From positions 1-10,179 of the forward strand of contig JAJFFI010000252.1 in the NCBI GenBank assembly GCA_021776755.1: DNA of 10,179 nt, given 5' to 3'. The position numbers and the translations under genes were made by a program. The DNA is from Alphaproteobacteria bacterium. Its GTDB lineage: Bacteria; Pseudomonadota; Alphaproteobacteria; JAJFFI01. The notes beneath the pieces were generated by a model. It did not search any database and had not been told where the DNA came from. It saw only the letters and a program-made list of their open reading frames with translations. Below, piece after piece: positions 1 through 6,923 of the stretch. The first letter of the stretch is position 1, and the number at the start of each line of letters is the position of its first letter.

Positions 1-928
1 CGGCTCGCGCGACTGCGCGGACGGCGGCAACTGCGGCGTTCCGGGGCTGATCGCCGTCGCCCAGTCGACGGAGGGCGCCGCCGCCAACCTCAAGGCCATC
101 GCGTCACGGGCCCTCGAATCCGGGATCGCGCGGGCCGACCAGGCCTATCGGGCTTACACGGGGATTGGTCCCTATGCGCGCACGGCCAAGGACAAAGACA
201 AAGACAAGGATGCGTCTGCCGGGTATCCGGAGATCCGCGCCATCGCCGCGCTCTATCCGGATGCGCTCTATGTCATCGTCGCGTCGCAGTCCGATGTGCG
301 GGACATTGCAGGCCTCAAGGGCAAGGCGGTCGCCGTCGGTCTGAAAGACTCCGATGACGCGGAGACCGCCGGACTCATCCTCGACGCCCACGGGCTGAAG
401 GGCCGCGCGGTCAAGCGGCGGCACCATACGGCGGACGAGGCAATCGCGCTCCTGTCCGAAGGCAAGCTCGACGCGGTGATCCTGATTGCGCCGACGCCGT
501 CACCGCGGATCGCACGAATTGCCGAGACGTTCCCGATCCGCCTGCTGCCCGTCAAGGGCGCGCCCGCCAAGGCGCTGCTGGCGGCCAATCCGTTCTTTTC
601 GCGGACCCGGCTCCAAGGCGATATCTATACCGGCGTCGCGCCGGTCGAAAGCCTCAGGATTTCGAATGTCTGGATGGTCTCGGCCGCGGTCGACCCCGAC
701 CTGGTCAAGTCGATCACCGCGTCGCTCTGGCATGACAGCACGCTGCGCGTGATCGCAAGGGGTCAGGGTCAGGCCGTGAAGATCAGCCCCGCCGGCGCGC
801 TCGAGGGCATCGCGATCCCGCTGCATCCGGGTGCGGAGGCCTATTATCGCAGCAAGGGAATGCTCAAGACGTCAGGAGCAAAAAAGCCGGCGCCGGAAAA
901 AGCCAGGAAACCGGTGTCCGAAGACTGA
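1..928 (+). CDS. TAXI-family TRAP transporter solute-binding protein (3' part; 5' end outside window)
   Basis: The frame is open from base 2 to the TGA at 926-928, so the start and export signal lie outside the window. The family binds small substrates (glutamate-like or other organic acids) in the periplasm and hands them to a DctQM-type permease. Visible family features are the segment VPGLIAVAQSTEGAAANL near the start, then ALESGIARADQAYRAY (about codons 38-53), a second-lobe entry YPDALYVIVA, and IAGLKGKAVAVG followed by the hydrophobic strand LDAVILIAPTPSP. Two cysteines (CADGGNC) precede the first segment and could pair in the periplasm. Oddities are a Lys-Asp tandem run (188-211) in what should be a surface loop and a basic, proline-containing C-terminal tail. 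No TRAP permease gene is in view, so its partner is unknown. The family call is firm; the substrate is not. Confidence 0.88.
   Translation, partial: GSRDCADGGNCGVPGLIAVAQSTEGAAANLKAIASRALESGIARADQAYRAYTGIGPYARTAKDKDKDKDASAGYPEIRAIAALYPDALYVIVASQSDVRDIAGLKGKAVAVGLKDSDDAETAGLILDAHGLKGRAVKRRHHTADEAIALLSEGKLDAVILIAPTPSPRIARIAETFPIRLLPVKGAPAKALLAANPFFSRTRLQGDIYTGVAPVESLRISNVWMVSAAVDPDLVKSITASLWHDSTLRVIARGQGQAVKISPAGALEGIAIPLHPGAEAYYRSKGMLKTSGAKKPAPEKARKPVSED
188..211 (+). repeat. Short Lys-Asp coding tandem repeat inside the TAXI receptor
   Basis: A near-perfect 6-base unit (AAGGAC/AAAGAC) is repeated about four times in frame and encodes KDKDKDKD. Such runs can expand or contract by replication slippage in whole codon pairs. 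It lies between the segment GIGPYA and the strand that leads into AALYPDALYV, where the fold should have an exposed loop. Confidence 0.7.
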
Positions 929-961
929 GCGCGATATTGGGCGCGGGACCGGGCTCGCCTC

Positions 962-1627
962 CTAGAGTTCGAATTCCTCGAGGATCCAGGGTTCGTCCTT
1001 TGCGGCCTTCACCCATTCTTTCATCGCAGGATAGTTCCACACCGCATCCATGTACTCGGCGATCGAATCCTCGACGTCGACACCATAGGTCCGGAACCGG
1101 GCGATGATTGGGGCGTACATCGCATCAGCGATGCCGAATTCGCCGAACAGGAACCCGTCGTCCTTTTCGGCCTTGATGCGCGCCCGGTCGCGCGCGTCGC
1201 GCCAGATCGCAGTCACCCGGTTGATGTCCTTCTGCGCTTCCGGCGTGATTTCGTGACCGGGATACGAGGCGCGGATATTCATCGGCAGGTTTTTGCGAAG
1301 CGCTGCAAATCCCGAATGCATCTCGCACGAAATCGCCCGGGCCATGCGGCGTGCGTGTTTGTCGGCGGGCCAAAGATGCGCGTCCGGGAACAACTCGTTC
1401 AGATACATGCCGATCGCGAGCGAATCCCAGATCCGCGAGTCCCCGTGATGCAGGCATGGCACCAGGCCGCTCGGCGAGATCTTCAGGATTTCCTGCTCTG
1501 AATTGCGCTCGCGGAGCGGAATGACGACTTCCTCGAAATCGGCCCCCGACGCCCGGGTAATGAGCCCGCCCCGGAGGGACCAGGACGAATAGTTCTTGTT
1601 TCCGATATAAAGCGTGAACTCGGCCAT
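962..1627 (-). CDS. Glutathione S-transferase family protein
   Basis: A cytosolic GST-like protein of 221 residues, the usual length for the family. It should have an N-terminal thioredoxin-like glutathione site and a helical C-terminal domain. Visible are the N-terminal strand and active-site loop LYIGNKNYSSWSLRG (residues 6-20; Ser14 or Ser15 the likely thiol-contacting residue), the cis-proline site GLVPCL (Pro57), the glutathione gamma-Glu contact DS (Asp68-Ser69), and the C-terminal N-capping-box region FGIADAMYAPI with Asp168. The ATG at 1627 is preferred over a GTG or ATG further upstream because homologous sequence begins at MAEFTLYIG and a purine-rich GGACGGGA lies just before it. 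It is convergent with the TAXI gene and divergent from the aminopeptidase gene. The substrate is unknown; many such proteins act in detoxification or reductive cleavage. Confidence 0.9.
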   Translation of the reverse strand: MAEFTLYIGNKNYSSWSLRGGLITRASGADFEEVVIPLRERNSEQEILKISPSGLVPCLHHGDSRIWDSLAIGMYLNELFPDAHLWPADKHARRMARAISCEMHSGFAALRKNLPMNIRASYPGHEITPEAQKDINRVTAIWRDARDRARIKAEKDDGFLFGEFGIADAMYAPIIARFRTYGVDVEDSIAEYMDAVWNYPAMKEWVKAAKDEPWILEEFEL

Positions 1628-1665
1628 GCGTCCCGTCCGTGTAGCCCCGGCAATATCCGGCGCGT

Positions 1666-1694
1666 ATTGGACGGTATGCCGGTGGCCATTGCAA
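1666..1694 (-). promoter_or_regulatory. Possible sigma70-type promoter for the GST gene
   Basis: On the minus strand TTGCAA (1694-1689) and TCCAAT (1671-1666) are separated by exactly 17 bases, each matching the consensus at four of six positions. Transcription would begin about 30 bases before the GST start codon. The matches are weak and the region is GC-rich, so this is only a candidate. The rest of the 197-base divergent region (1628-1824) shows no clear promoter for the aminopeptidase and no obvious operator palindrome. Confidence 0.25.
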
Positions 1695-1824
1695 GGCCCT
1701 CGAACCCGCCTTTTCAACCCTCGCGGGCCAGCATCGCGGAAGCCTTTTCAGCGCCGCAATAAACCGGCATTGTGTTGTCCGGCATCGAACTTCCCGGTGT
1801 CCCGCCGCGTTCCAAGCCCGTCTT

Positions 1825-3249
1825 GTGGAGTCCTCCTTGGGCCTGACCCTCGTCGAAAGCCGCAGCAAGACAGCTGTCCCGGTGACCCCGGTGACGCCGA
1901 AATCCCTCGACGCCTGGCTGAAGGACGGTGGCAAGATCGCGCGCGCATGGATCCGAAATACCGGCTTCACGGGCGAGCCCGGCGAGGTCTGCCTGGTGCC
2001 CGGGGAAAATGGCGCCGTTGATCGTGTCCTGGCCGGCGTCGACCCTGTGGCGCCCGACGGTTTCTACGCCTGGGGCGCGCTGCCCCGGCAGTTGCCGGCG
2101 GGGCTCTACCGGATGGACGACCCGACCGGCGACTGGCGTCCCGAACGCGCCGCCCTCGGCTGGGGTCTCGGCGGGTATCTCTATCGGAGCAAACTCGGCG
2201 CGGCCGGCCGGAAGAAATCCAGACCCGACGACATCGCGCGCCTGATCTGGCCCAAAGGCGTCGACCGGAAGGCGCTGACCCGGGTCATCAAGGCGACGAC
2301 GCTGGTGCGCGAGCTGATCAACACGCCGACCGACGGCATGGGCCCGGCCGAACTCGCCAAGGCTGCCGAAAAACTCGCCAAGGCCCACAAGGCGAAGTTC
2401 AGGACCATCACCGGCGCCGATCTTCTGAAAAAGAACTATCCCGCGATCCACGCGGTTGGCCGCGCTGCCGGCAAGGGCCGCGCACCGCGGCTGATCGATT
2501 TCAGCTGGGGCAACACGAAACACCCAAAGGTGACGCTGGTCGGCAAGGGCGTGTGCTTTGACACCGGCGGCCTCGACATCAAGCCCGCCAGCGCGATGAA
2601 GCTCATGAAAAAGGACATGGGCGGAGCGGCCCATGTGCTTGGACTCGCGCAGATGATCATGGAGGCGAAGCTCAAGGTGCGCCTCCGGGTGCTGATCCCC
2701 GCGGTCGAGAACAGTGTCTCGGGCGAGGCGATGCGGCCGATGGATGTGATCACGTCCCGCAACGGCACGACGATCGAGATCGGCCACACCGACGCCGAGG
2801 GCCGGGTGATCCTGGCCGACGCGCTCGCCGAGGGCGCGACGGAGAAACCCGATCTGATGATCGATTGCGCAACGCTGACGGGGGCCGCCCGGGTTGCGCT
2901 CGGCACCGATCTGCCGGCAATGTTCTGCAATGATGACGAAATAGCCGCCGCCCTGACCGAAGCCGCCGGGCGGGAGTACGATCCGCTCTGGCGTCTGCCC
3001 CTCTGGCCGGGGTATAGAAAAATGATCGATGGCAAAACGGCAGACCTGACGAACTCGGCCGAAAGCGGCTATGCTGGCGCCATTACCGCCGCCCTGTTCC
3101 TGCAGGAGTTCGCCGGCAAGGGCACCCCCTGGGTCCATCTCGACATGATGGCCTGGAATACCTCGAACCGACCGGGCCGTCCGGAAGGGGGCGAGGCAAT
3201 GGGATTGAGAGCGCTGTTCGCGCTGATCGAAAGCAAATTCGGAGGATAG
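1825..3249 (+). CDS. Leucyl aminopeptidase family protein (M17, PepB-like)
   Basis: A cytosolic two-metal aminopeptidase that removes N-terminal residues from short peptides. The 474-residue protein has a divergent N-terminal domain (about 1-170) and the conserved M17 catalytic domain (about 190-474). Catalytic residues are all present: Lys241 and Asp246 in GKGVCFDTGGLDIKP, general Lys253, Asp264 in MKKDMGGAA, and Asp323, Glu325 and Arg327 in HTDAEGRV. Their spacing matches E. coli PepA K270, D275, K282, D293, D352, E354 and R356. The motif reads HTDAEGR where PepA has NTDAEGR. The GTG at 1825 has no clear ribosome-binding site. A TTG at 1837 is preceded by GGAG (1827-1830) with six-base spacing and may be the true start, giving 470 residues. 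It is followed after two bases by the MarR gene, so the two are probably co-transcribed. A link to peptides imported by the nearby Yej system is plausible but unproven. Confidence 0.93.
   Translation: MESSLGLTLVESRSKTAVPVTPVTPKSLDAWLKDGGKIARAWIRNTGFTGEPGEVCLVPGENGAVDRVLAGVDPVAPDGFYAWGALPRQLPAGLYRMDDPTGDWRPERAALGWGLGGYLYRSKLGAAGRKKSRPDDIARLIWPKGVDRKALTRVIKATTLVRELINTPTDGMGPAELAKAAEKLAKAHKAKFRTITGADLLKKNYPAIHAVGRAAGKGRAPRLIDFSWGNTKHPKVTLVGKGVCFDTGGLDIKPASAMKLMKKDMGGAAHVLGLAQMIMEAKLKVRLRVLIPAVENSVSGEAMRPMDVITSRNGTTIEIGHTDAEGRVILADALAEGATEKPDLMIDCATLTGAARVALGTDLPAMFCNDDEIAAALTEAAGREYDPLWRLPLWPGYRKMIDGKTADLTNSAESGYAGAITAALFLQEFAGKGTPWVHLDMMAWNTSNRPGRPEGGEAMGLRALFALIESKFGG
1827..1830 (+). promoter_or_regulatory. 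Ribosome-binding site favouring a TTG start at 1837 for the aminopeptidase
   Basis: GGAG lies six bases before an in-frame TTG at 1837. The upstream GTG candidate at 1825 overlaps this motif and has no purine-rich sequence ahead of it. The site therefore argues for the shorter protein, although TTG is a less common start codon. Confidence 0.4.
3241..3246 (+). promoter_or_regulatory. Strong ribosome-binding site for the MarR-type gene
   Basis: GGAGGA lies within the last codons of the aminopeptidase gene, five bases before the GTG at 3252; the stop codon TAG falls between them. This fixes the regulator's start at 3252, so the lysine-rich tail is translated, and suggests translational coupling. 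Confidence 0.8.
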
Positions 3250-3251
3250 AC

Positions 3252-3842
3252 GTGGTCAAGAAGCCCGCGAAGAAGCCCGCCAAGAAACCCACCAAGGCGA
3301 CGAAGGCGAAATCCGCTCCCGCCAAAAAGGCGCCAGCCAAGAAGGCACCGGCCAAGAAGGCACCGGCGAAGAAGGCGCCTGCGAAGAAAGCACCTGCGAA
3401 GAAAGCCCCTGCCCGAAAAGCCCCGGCCCGGAAGGCCGCGGCGCGCAAGGCGCCGGCTGCAAAGGCGCCGGCGGCTCGCAAGAAGGCGATGCCCGATACC
3501 GTGAAGCTCGTGCAGGCCCAGGCGGTTGCCTTGCTGCACGGCGCCGTCAGCGAGGCGGTGCGGAGCGACATGCCGGATCTCACCGCCCGCCAGATGGCGG
3601 TGCTGCTGTCGATCAACAGCAGCGACGGCCCGGCCACTGTCCGCGGGCTCGCTGGTGACCTGAACCTGCAGAAGCCCGCCATTTCGCGGGCTCTCGACCG
3701 GCTCGCCGATCTCGGCTTCATCGAGCGCAAGACGGACACCGGTGACCGCCGCAATGTGCTGATCCGCGCGACCGGCGGCGGCAATGCCTATCTCAGAAAG
3801 TTCGCGGACCTCGTTGTGCGCGCGGGCCGGATGAAGCACTAG
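3252..3842 (+). CDS. MarR-family winged-helix regulator with histone-H1-like N-terminal tail
   Basis: A 196-residue protein in two parts. Residues 1-79 are almost only Lys, Ala, Pro and Arg, with six consecutive PAKKA units followed by PARKA and degenerate variants, like the tails of eukaryotic H1 and of bacterial H1-like proteins such as AlgP. Residues 80-196 form a compact MarR domain: an N-terminal helix from TVKLVQAQA, LTARQMAVLLSI, the helix-turn-helix DLNLQKPAISRALDRLADLG (recognition helix about PAISRALDRL), and the wing RKTDTGDRRNVLIRAT with the conserved D-R-R. The C-terminal dimer helix is short (FADLVVRAG). The GTG start is fixed by GGAGGA five bases upstream and lies two bases after the aminopeptidase stop. 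The tail probably gives sequence-independent DNA binding while the MarR part gives specificity; this is inference. Ligand and targets are unknown. Confidence 0.87.
   Translation: MVKKPAKKPAKKPTKATKAKSAPAKKAPAKKAPAKKAPAKKAPAKKAPAKKAPARKAPARKAAARKAPAAKAPAARKKAMPDTVKLVQAQAVALLHGAVSEAVRSDMPDLTARQMAVLLSINSSDGPATVRGLAGDLNLQKPAISRALDRLADLGFIERKTDTGDRRNVLIRATGGGNAYLRKFADLVVRAGRMKH
3321..3470 (+). repeat. Ten degenerate 15-base coding repeats (PAKKA-type tail)
   Basis: Ten consecutive 15-base units of the type GCCAAGAAGGCACCG run through the tail of the MarR-type gene. Units at 3336 and 3351 are identical; the others differ mostly at third codon positions, except the last four, where Lys changes to Arg or Ala. 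The reading frame is kept because the unit is a multiple of three. Confidence 0.85.
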
Positions 3843-3864
3843 CTTCCGCCCGGACACCGAGACG

Positions 3865-3900
3865 AAAAGGGCGGCCCCCGGAAAGGGAGCTGCCCTTTTT
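3865..3900. terminator. Rho-independent terminator, probably bidirectional
   Basis: AAAAGGGC (3865-3872) pairs perfectly with GCCCTTTT (3892-3899). The inner stem continues for about six more pairs with one C/A mismatch and a GGAAA loop. A run of five T follows the stem on the plus strand, and four T follow it on the minus strand. It lies 22 bases after the MarR stop and 20 bases beyond the end of the minus-strand dehydrogenase gene, so it can end both converging units. Confidence 0.88.
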
Positions 3901-3920
3901 CATGCGCGCGCGGTCCGGCC

Positions 3921-4850
3921 TCAGTAGCCTCTGGCCGGTTCGACCTCATTCTTGGGGGGCTTCCCCGCCCGCACGCGCTGGATATTTTCCGCGACCTGTG
4001 CCGCGCCGGTTTCGGCATGGGTCAGTCCCGCGATGTGCGGCGTCATGCGTATCTTGGGGTGCGACCAGAACCGGTGCTCCGGAGGCGGCGGCTCGTCGCG
4101 AAAGACATCGAGGGCAGCCCCGGCAAGATGGCCCGCGTCAACCGCCGCCAGCAGGTCGTCCTCGACCACATGTGCGCCGCGCGCGAGATTGATCACGAAT
4201 GCATCTTCGGGCAGGGCCGCGAACGCGCGGGCGTCCAGAATGCCCTCGGTCTCTTCGGTCAACGGCAGCAGGTTCACCAGAATCTGCGTCTCACCCAGAA
4301 ACGGCAACAGCCCGTCCGCACCGGTGAAGCTCGTGACGCCGTCGATGTCCTTGGCCGACCGGCTCCAGCCGATGGTGCGGAACCCGACCGCCGCAAACTT
4401 GCGCGCCGCATCGCCGCCCAGGACGCCGAGGCCCATCACGCCGACGGTCGTCTTCCGCGTATCCCGCACGCGGAGCTGCTTCCATTTCTTCTCGATCTGC
4501 TGCCAGGCGTATTCCTCGATCCGGCGGTGATGGTGGAGCGCCCAGAGCAGGGCGTATTCCGACATCTGCATCGCCATGTGCGGGTCGACGAGGCGGGCGA
4601 CCGGCACGCCCTCCGGCAAGTCCGGATGGACGAACAGGTGGTCGACTCCCATCCCGAGCGACTGGATCAGCTTGAGGTTCGGCAGCGAGGTGATCGCGCC
4701 GGCGGGCGGCTTCCAGGCCAGAACCACGTCGATCTCGGCAGGATCTCCCACGTCCGGCGAGACCCGCACGTCGAGGTCGGGAATGTGATCGCGCAGCATG
4801 CGGGTCCATTCATCCGCACTGTCCCATTCGCTCATGAACAGCAGGGCCAT
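3921..4850 (-). CDS. D-isomer 2-hydroxyacid dehydrogenase, GhrA-like (glyoxylate/hydroxypyruvate reductase type)
   Basis: A cytosolic NAD(P)-dependent oxidoreductase of 309 residues; E. coli GhrA, which reduces glyoxylate and hydroxypyruvate, has 312. The nucleotide-binding loop GLGVLG (140-145) begins the Rossmann domain, with WSRS (162-165) after the second strand. The catalytic triad is complete: Arg224 in NLARGAHV, Glu253 in RDEPPPP, and His272 in TPHIAG. The substrate-binding motif SLGMGVDHL (64-72) is also typical. The ATG at 4850 has GGAG (4858-4861) seven bases upstream; a second Met at residue 6 is a weaker option. It begins 28 bases after the yejF stop, so it is likely the last gene of the yej operon. 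Why a 2-hydroxyacid reductase should travel with a peptide importer is not evident. The exact substrate is not proven. Confidence 0.9.
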   Translation of the reverse strand: MALLFMSEWDSADEWTRMLRDHIPDLDVRVSPDVGDPAEIDVVLAWKPPAGAITSLPNLKLIQSLGMGVDHLFVHPDLPEGVPVARLVDPHMAMQMSEYALLWALHHHRRIEEYAWQQIEKKWKQLRVRDTRKTTVGVMGLGVLGGDAARKFAAVGFRTIGWSRSAKDIDGVTSFTGADGLLPFLGETQILVNLLPLTEETEGILDARAFAALPEDAFVINLARGAHVVEDDLLAAVDAGHLAGAALDVFRDEPPPPEHRFWSHPKIRMTPHIAGLTHAETGAAQVAENIQRVRAGKPPKNEVEPARGY

Positions 4851-4878
4851 CGCCGGTCTCCGAAATCCAGAAAGTGTG

Positions 4879-6504
4879 TCAGCTACGTACGGCGCCGGTC
4901 TCGATCGCCTCGAGATCGAAGGCTGCCGCCATCAGGGCCTTGGTATAGGCGGTTTCGGGCGCGTCGAAAATCTTCTCCGACGGGCCAGCCTCGACCACCT
5001 TGCCGTCTTTCATCACGATCACTTCGTGCGACATCGCGCGGACTACCTTGAGATCGTGGCTGATGAACATGTAGGCGAGGTTGTGTTCACGCTGCAGGTC
5101 GCGCAGCAGGTCGACAATCTGCGCCTGAACCGACATGTCGAGCGCCGAGGTCGGCTCGTCGAGCACGACGAGTTCCGGTTTCAGAACGATAGCGCGCGCG
5201 ATCGCGATGCGCTGGCGCTGCCCGCCCGAGAACTCGTGCGGATAGCGGTGCCGGCATCCCGGGTCGAGCCCAACCTCTTCAAGGGCCGCGACGATCATCG
5301 CCTCGCGCTCGTCCTCGTCCCGTCCCATCGCATGGACCTTGATGCCCTCGGCGATGATCTGCCCGACCGACATGCGGGGCGACAGCGAGCCATACGGGTC
5401 CTGGAACACGATCTGCATCTCGCGCCGCAGCGGCCGCATCTGCTGGAAGCTCCAGCCCTGGATGTCCTTGCCCTGGAAGACGATGGGGCCGTTGCTCGTG
5501 ATCAGCCGCAGGAGGGCGAGGCCGAGCGTCGTCTTGCCCGAGCCCGACTCGCCGACGATGCCAAGCGTCTGGCCACGCTTCACGATGGGTGAAATGCCGT
5601 CGACCGCCTTCACATGATCGACGGTCTTCCGCAGGATGCCCTTCTTGATCGGAAACCAGACTTTCAGGTCGTCGGCAGACAGGATCGTTTCGGCCGACGG
5701 GTTGGTGTCGGTCGGCTGGCCTTTTGGTTCGGCTTCGAGCAGGTGTTTGGTATAGGCGTGCTGCGGTTTGATAAAGATGTCTTCGGTCGGCGCTTCCTCG
5801 ACGATCTCGCCGTCCTTCATCACGCAGACGCGGCGCGCCATCTTCCGCACGATGCCGAGATCATGGGTGATCAGCAGCATTGCCATGCCGAGCTTTTCCT
5901 GCAGCTCGCGCAGCAGTTTCAGAATCTGCGCCTGGATCGTGACGTCGAGCGCGGTGGTCGGTTCGTCGGCGATCAGCAGGTCCGGTTCGTTGGCGAGCGC
6001 CATCGCGATCATCACCCGCTGGCGCTGGCCGCCCGACATTTCGTGCGGATAGGCGGTCAGCCGTTTGGCGGCATCCCGGATACCGACCAGGTCAAGCAGT
6101 TCGAGCGTGCGCTCCCGGGCGCGCTCGCGGTTCATACCCTGATGCAGGATCAAGGTCTCGTTCACCTGCTGCTCGATGGTGTGCAGTGGATTGAGCGAGG
6201 TCATCGGTTCCTGGAAGATCATCGAGACATCGTCGCCACGCACATCCCGGAGGGTGTCCTCGTCGGCGCCCATGACCTCAATGTCGCGGAACTTGATGCT
6301 GCCCGCGGGATGAAACGCCGTTGGATAGGGGAGGAGTTGCAGCACCGAAAGCGCCGTCACCGACTTGCCCGAACCCGACTCGCCCACGAGCGCGACCGTC
6401 TCGCCCTCGCCGATCTCGAGTGACACACCCTTGACCGCCTCCACGATCCGCCCCGGCGTCTTGAAGTTCACCGAGAGGTTGGAGATTTTGAGCAAGTTCG
6501 CCAT
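4879..6504 (-). CDS. yejF: Peptide ABC importer, double ATPase subunit (YejF-like)
   Basis: The energy-coupling protein of a YejABEF-type oligopeptide importer, working on the cytoplasmic face with YejB and YejE. Its 541 residues hold two full ABC domains, as in E. coli YejF (529). Domain 1 has Walker A GESGSGKS (41-48), the signature SGGQRQRV from 157, Walker B LLIADEP, and the switch His214. Domain 2 has GESGSGKT (318-325), SGGQRQRI from 426, VVLDEP (446-451), and His483. Each domain ends in the peptide-transporter extension ([18 protein letters not shown]). Both sites look active. The start [14 protein letters not shown] is typical for the family. Its ATG lies six bases after the stop of the S23-family gene and directly beside the 7-base repeats, so its usual ribosome-binding site is displaced; only a weak GAAGG, ten bases upstream and inside the repeats, remains. 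Translational coupling to the S23 gene is likely. Confidence 0.95.
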   Translation of the reverse strand: MANLLKISNLSVNFKTPGRIVEAVKGVSLEIGEGETVALVGESGSGKSVTALSVLQLLPYPTAFHPAGSIKFRDIEVMGADEDTLRDVRGDDVSMIFQEPMTSLNPLHTIEQQVNETLILHQGMNRERARERTLELLDLVGIRDAAKRLTAYPHEMSGGQRQRVMIAMALANEPDLLIADEPTTALDVTIQAQILKLLRELQEKLGMAMLLITHDLGIVRKMARRVCVMKDGEIVEEAPTEDIFIKPQHAYTKHLLEAEPKGQPTDTNPSAETILSADDLKVWFPIKKGILRKTVDHVKAVDGISPIVKRGQTLGIVGESGSGKTTLGLALLRLITSNGPIVFQGKDIQGWSFQQMRPLRREMQIVFQDPYGSLSPRMSVGQIIAEGIKVHAMGRDEDEREAMIVAALEEVGLDPGCRHRYPHEFSGGQRQRIAIARAIVLKPELVVLDEPTSALDMSVQAQIVDLLRDLQREHNLAYMFISHDLKVVRAMSHEVIVMKDGKVVEAGPSEKIFDAPETAYTKALMAAAFDLEAIETGAVRS

Positions 6505-6505
6505 G

Positions 6506-6533
6506 AGCTGTCAGCCTTCAGCCTTGAGCGAAG
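6506..6533 (+). repeat. Left heptad repeat array flanking the S23-family gene
   Basis: Four consecutive 7-base units on the plus strand: AGCTGTC, AGCCTTC, AGCCTTG and a degenerate AGCGAAG. The array includes the stop codon and last four codons of the S23-family gene and abuts the yejF start codon with one base between. It shares the 10-base core AGCTGTCAGC with the right-hand array in opposite orientation. Confidence 0.75.
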
Positions 6534-6903
6534 AACCGGAATCCGACTCCGCGCTCCTGAGGCGAATTGTGAAGGAAGTCAGCATTTTTCGGATTTCTTC
6601 GATTTCCTGAGACATGGGTCGCCAATTTTCCTCTGCGAGATAGCCGACATCCTTGCTGAGAAGCAGAAAATATTCCAACTCGCTGGCCGAACCGATCGCG
6701 ATATTGAGAAAGCGCGCGAAATCCCTGTCCGTCGATCGACTGCGACCCTCCGCGATGTTTGACGGGATCGAATACGCAGCGCGCCGCATCTGACTGGTAA
6801 TTCCATAGATCTCGCTTTTCGGGAATCCATTGGTGACACGATAGACGGTGAGAACAAGCGCGTGCGACCGTTGCCAGACCTTGAGTTTTCGATAGTCCTG
6901 CAC
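6511..6903 (-). CDS. Four helix bundle protein, S23 / 23S rRNA intervening-sequence family
   Basis: A 130-residue protein of the family first seen encoded in intervening sequences of 23S rRNA genes (Leptospira, Coxiella) and later found free in many genomes; its cellular role is not known. Conserved features are the start DYRKLKVWQRSHALVLTVYR, the central segment SQMRRAAYSIPSNIAEG (about 37-53), the block FLNIAIGSASELEYFLLLS (about 66-84) and a last amphipathic helix ending ITIRLR-like (TSFTIRLRS). These make four helices; family members form pentamers. The GTG at 6903 is preferred because homologues begin there and GAGG lies four bases upstream. The last residues, KAEG, are encoded by the flanking heptad repeats, outside the conserved fold. 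It is not within an rRNA gene here; it interrupts the yej operon. No RNA-binding or catalytic residues can be named. Confidence 0.92.
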   Translation of the reverse strand: MQDYRKLKVWQRSHALVLTVYRVTNGFPKSEIYGITSQMRRAAYSIPSNIAEGRSRSTDRDFARFLNIAIGSASELEYFLLLSKDVGYLAEENWRPMSQEIEEIRKMLTSFTIRLRSAESDSGSSLKAEG

Positions 6904-6923
6904 CGGCCCTCACAACATCGCTT

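Noticed and set aside
929..961. Terminator between the converging TAXI and GST genes
   Set aside because: Only a four-pair GAGC/GCTC match with a long loop and no T run on either strand.
1714..3138. Long open frame on the minus strand opposite the aminopeptidase
   Set aside because: It is as long as the real gene but its protein is His/Arg/Gly-rich with no recognisable motif, as expected for the antisense of high-GC coding DNA; the plus strand has the full M17 catalytic set.
3069..3857. Minus-strand frames with Leu/Arg/Gly or Ala/Gly/Phe repeats opposite the MarR-type gene
   Set aside because: The repeats are only the reverse of the PAKKA-coding units; the plus strand has a strong ribosome-binding site and a clear MarR domain.
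4017..5051. 344-codon plus-strand frame opposite the dehydrogenase gene
   Set aside because: No family resemblance and it is fully covered by the reductase with an intact active site; it also runs into yejF.
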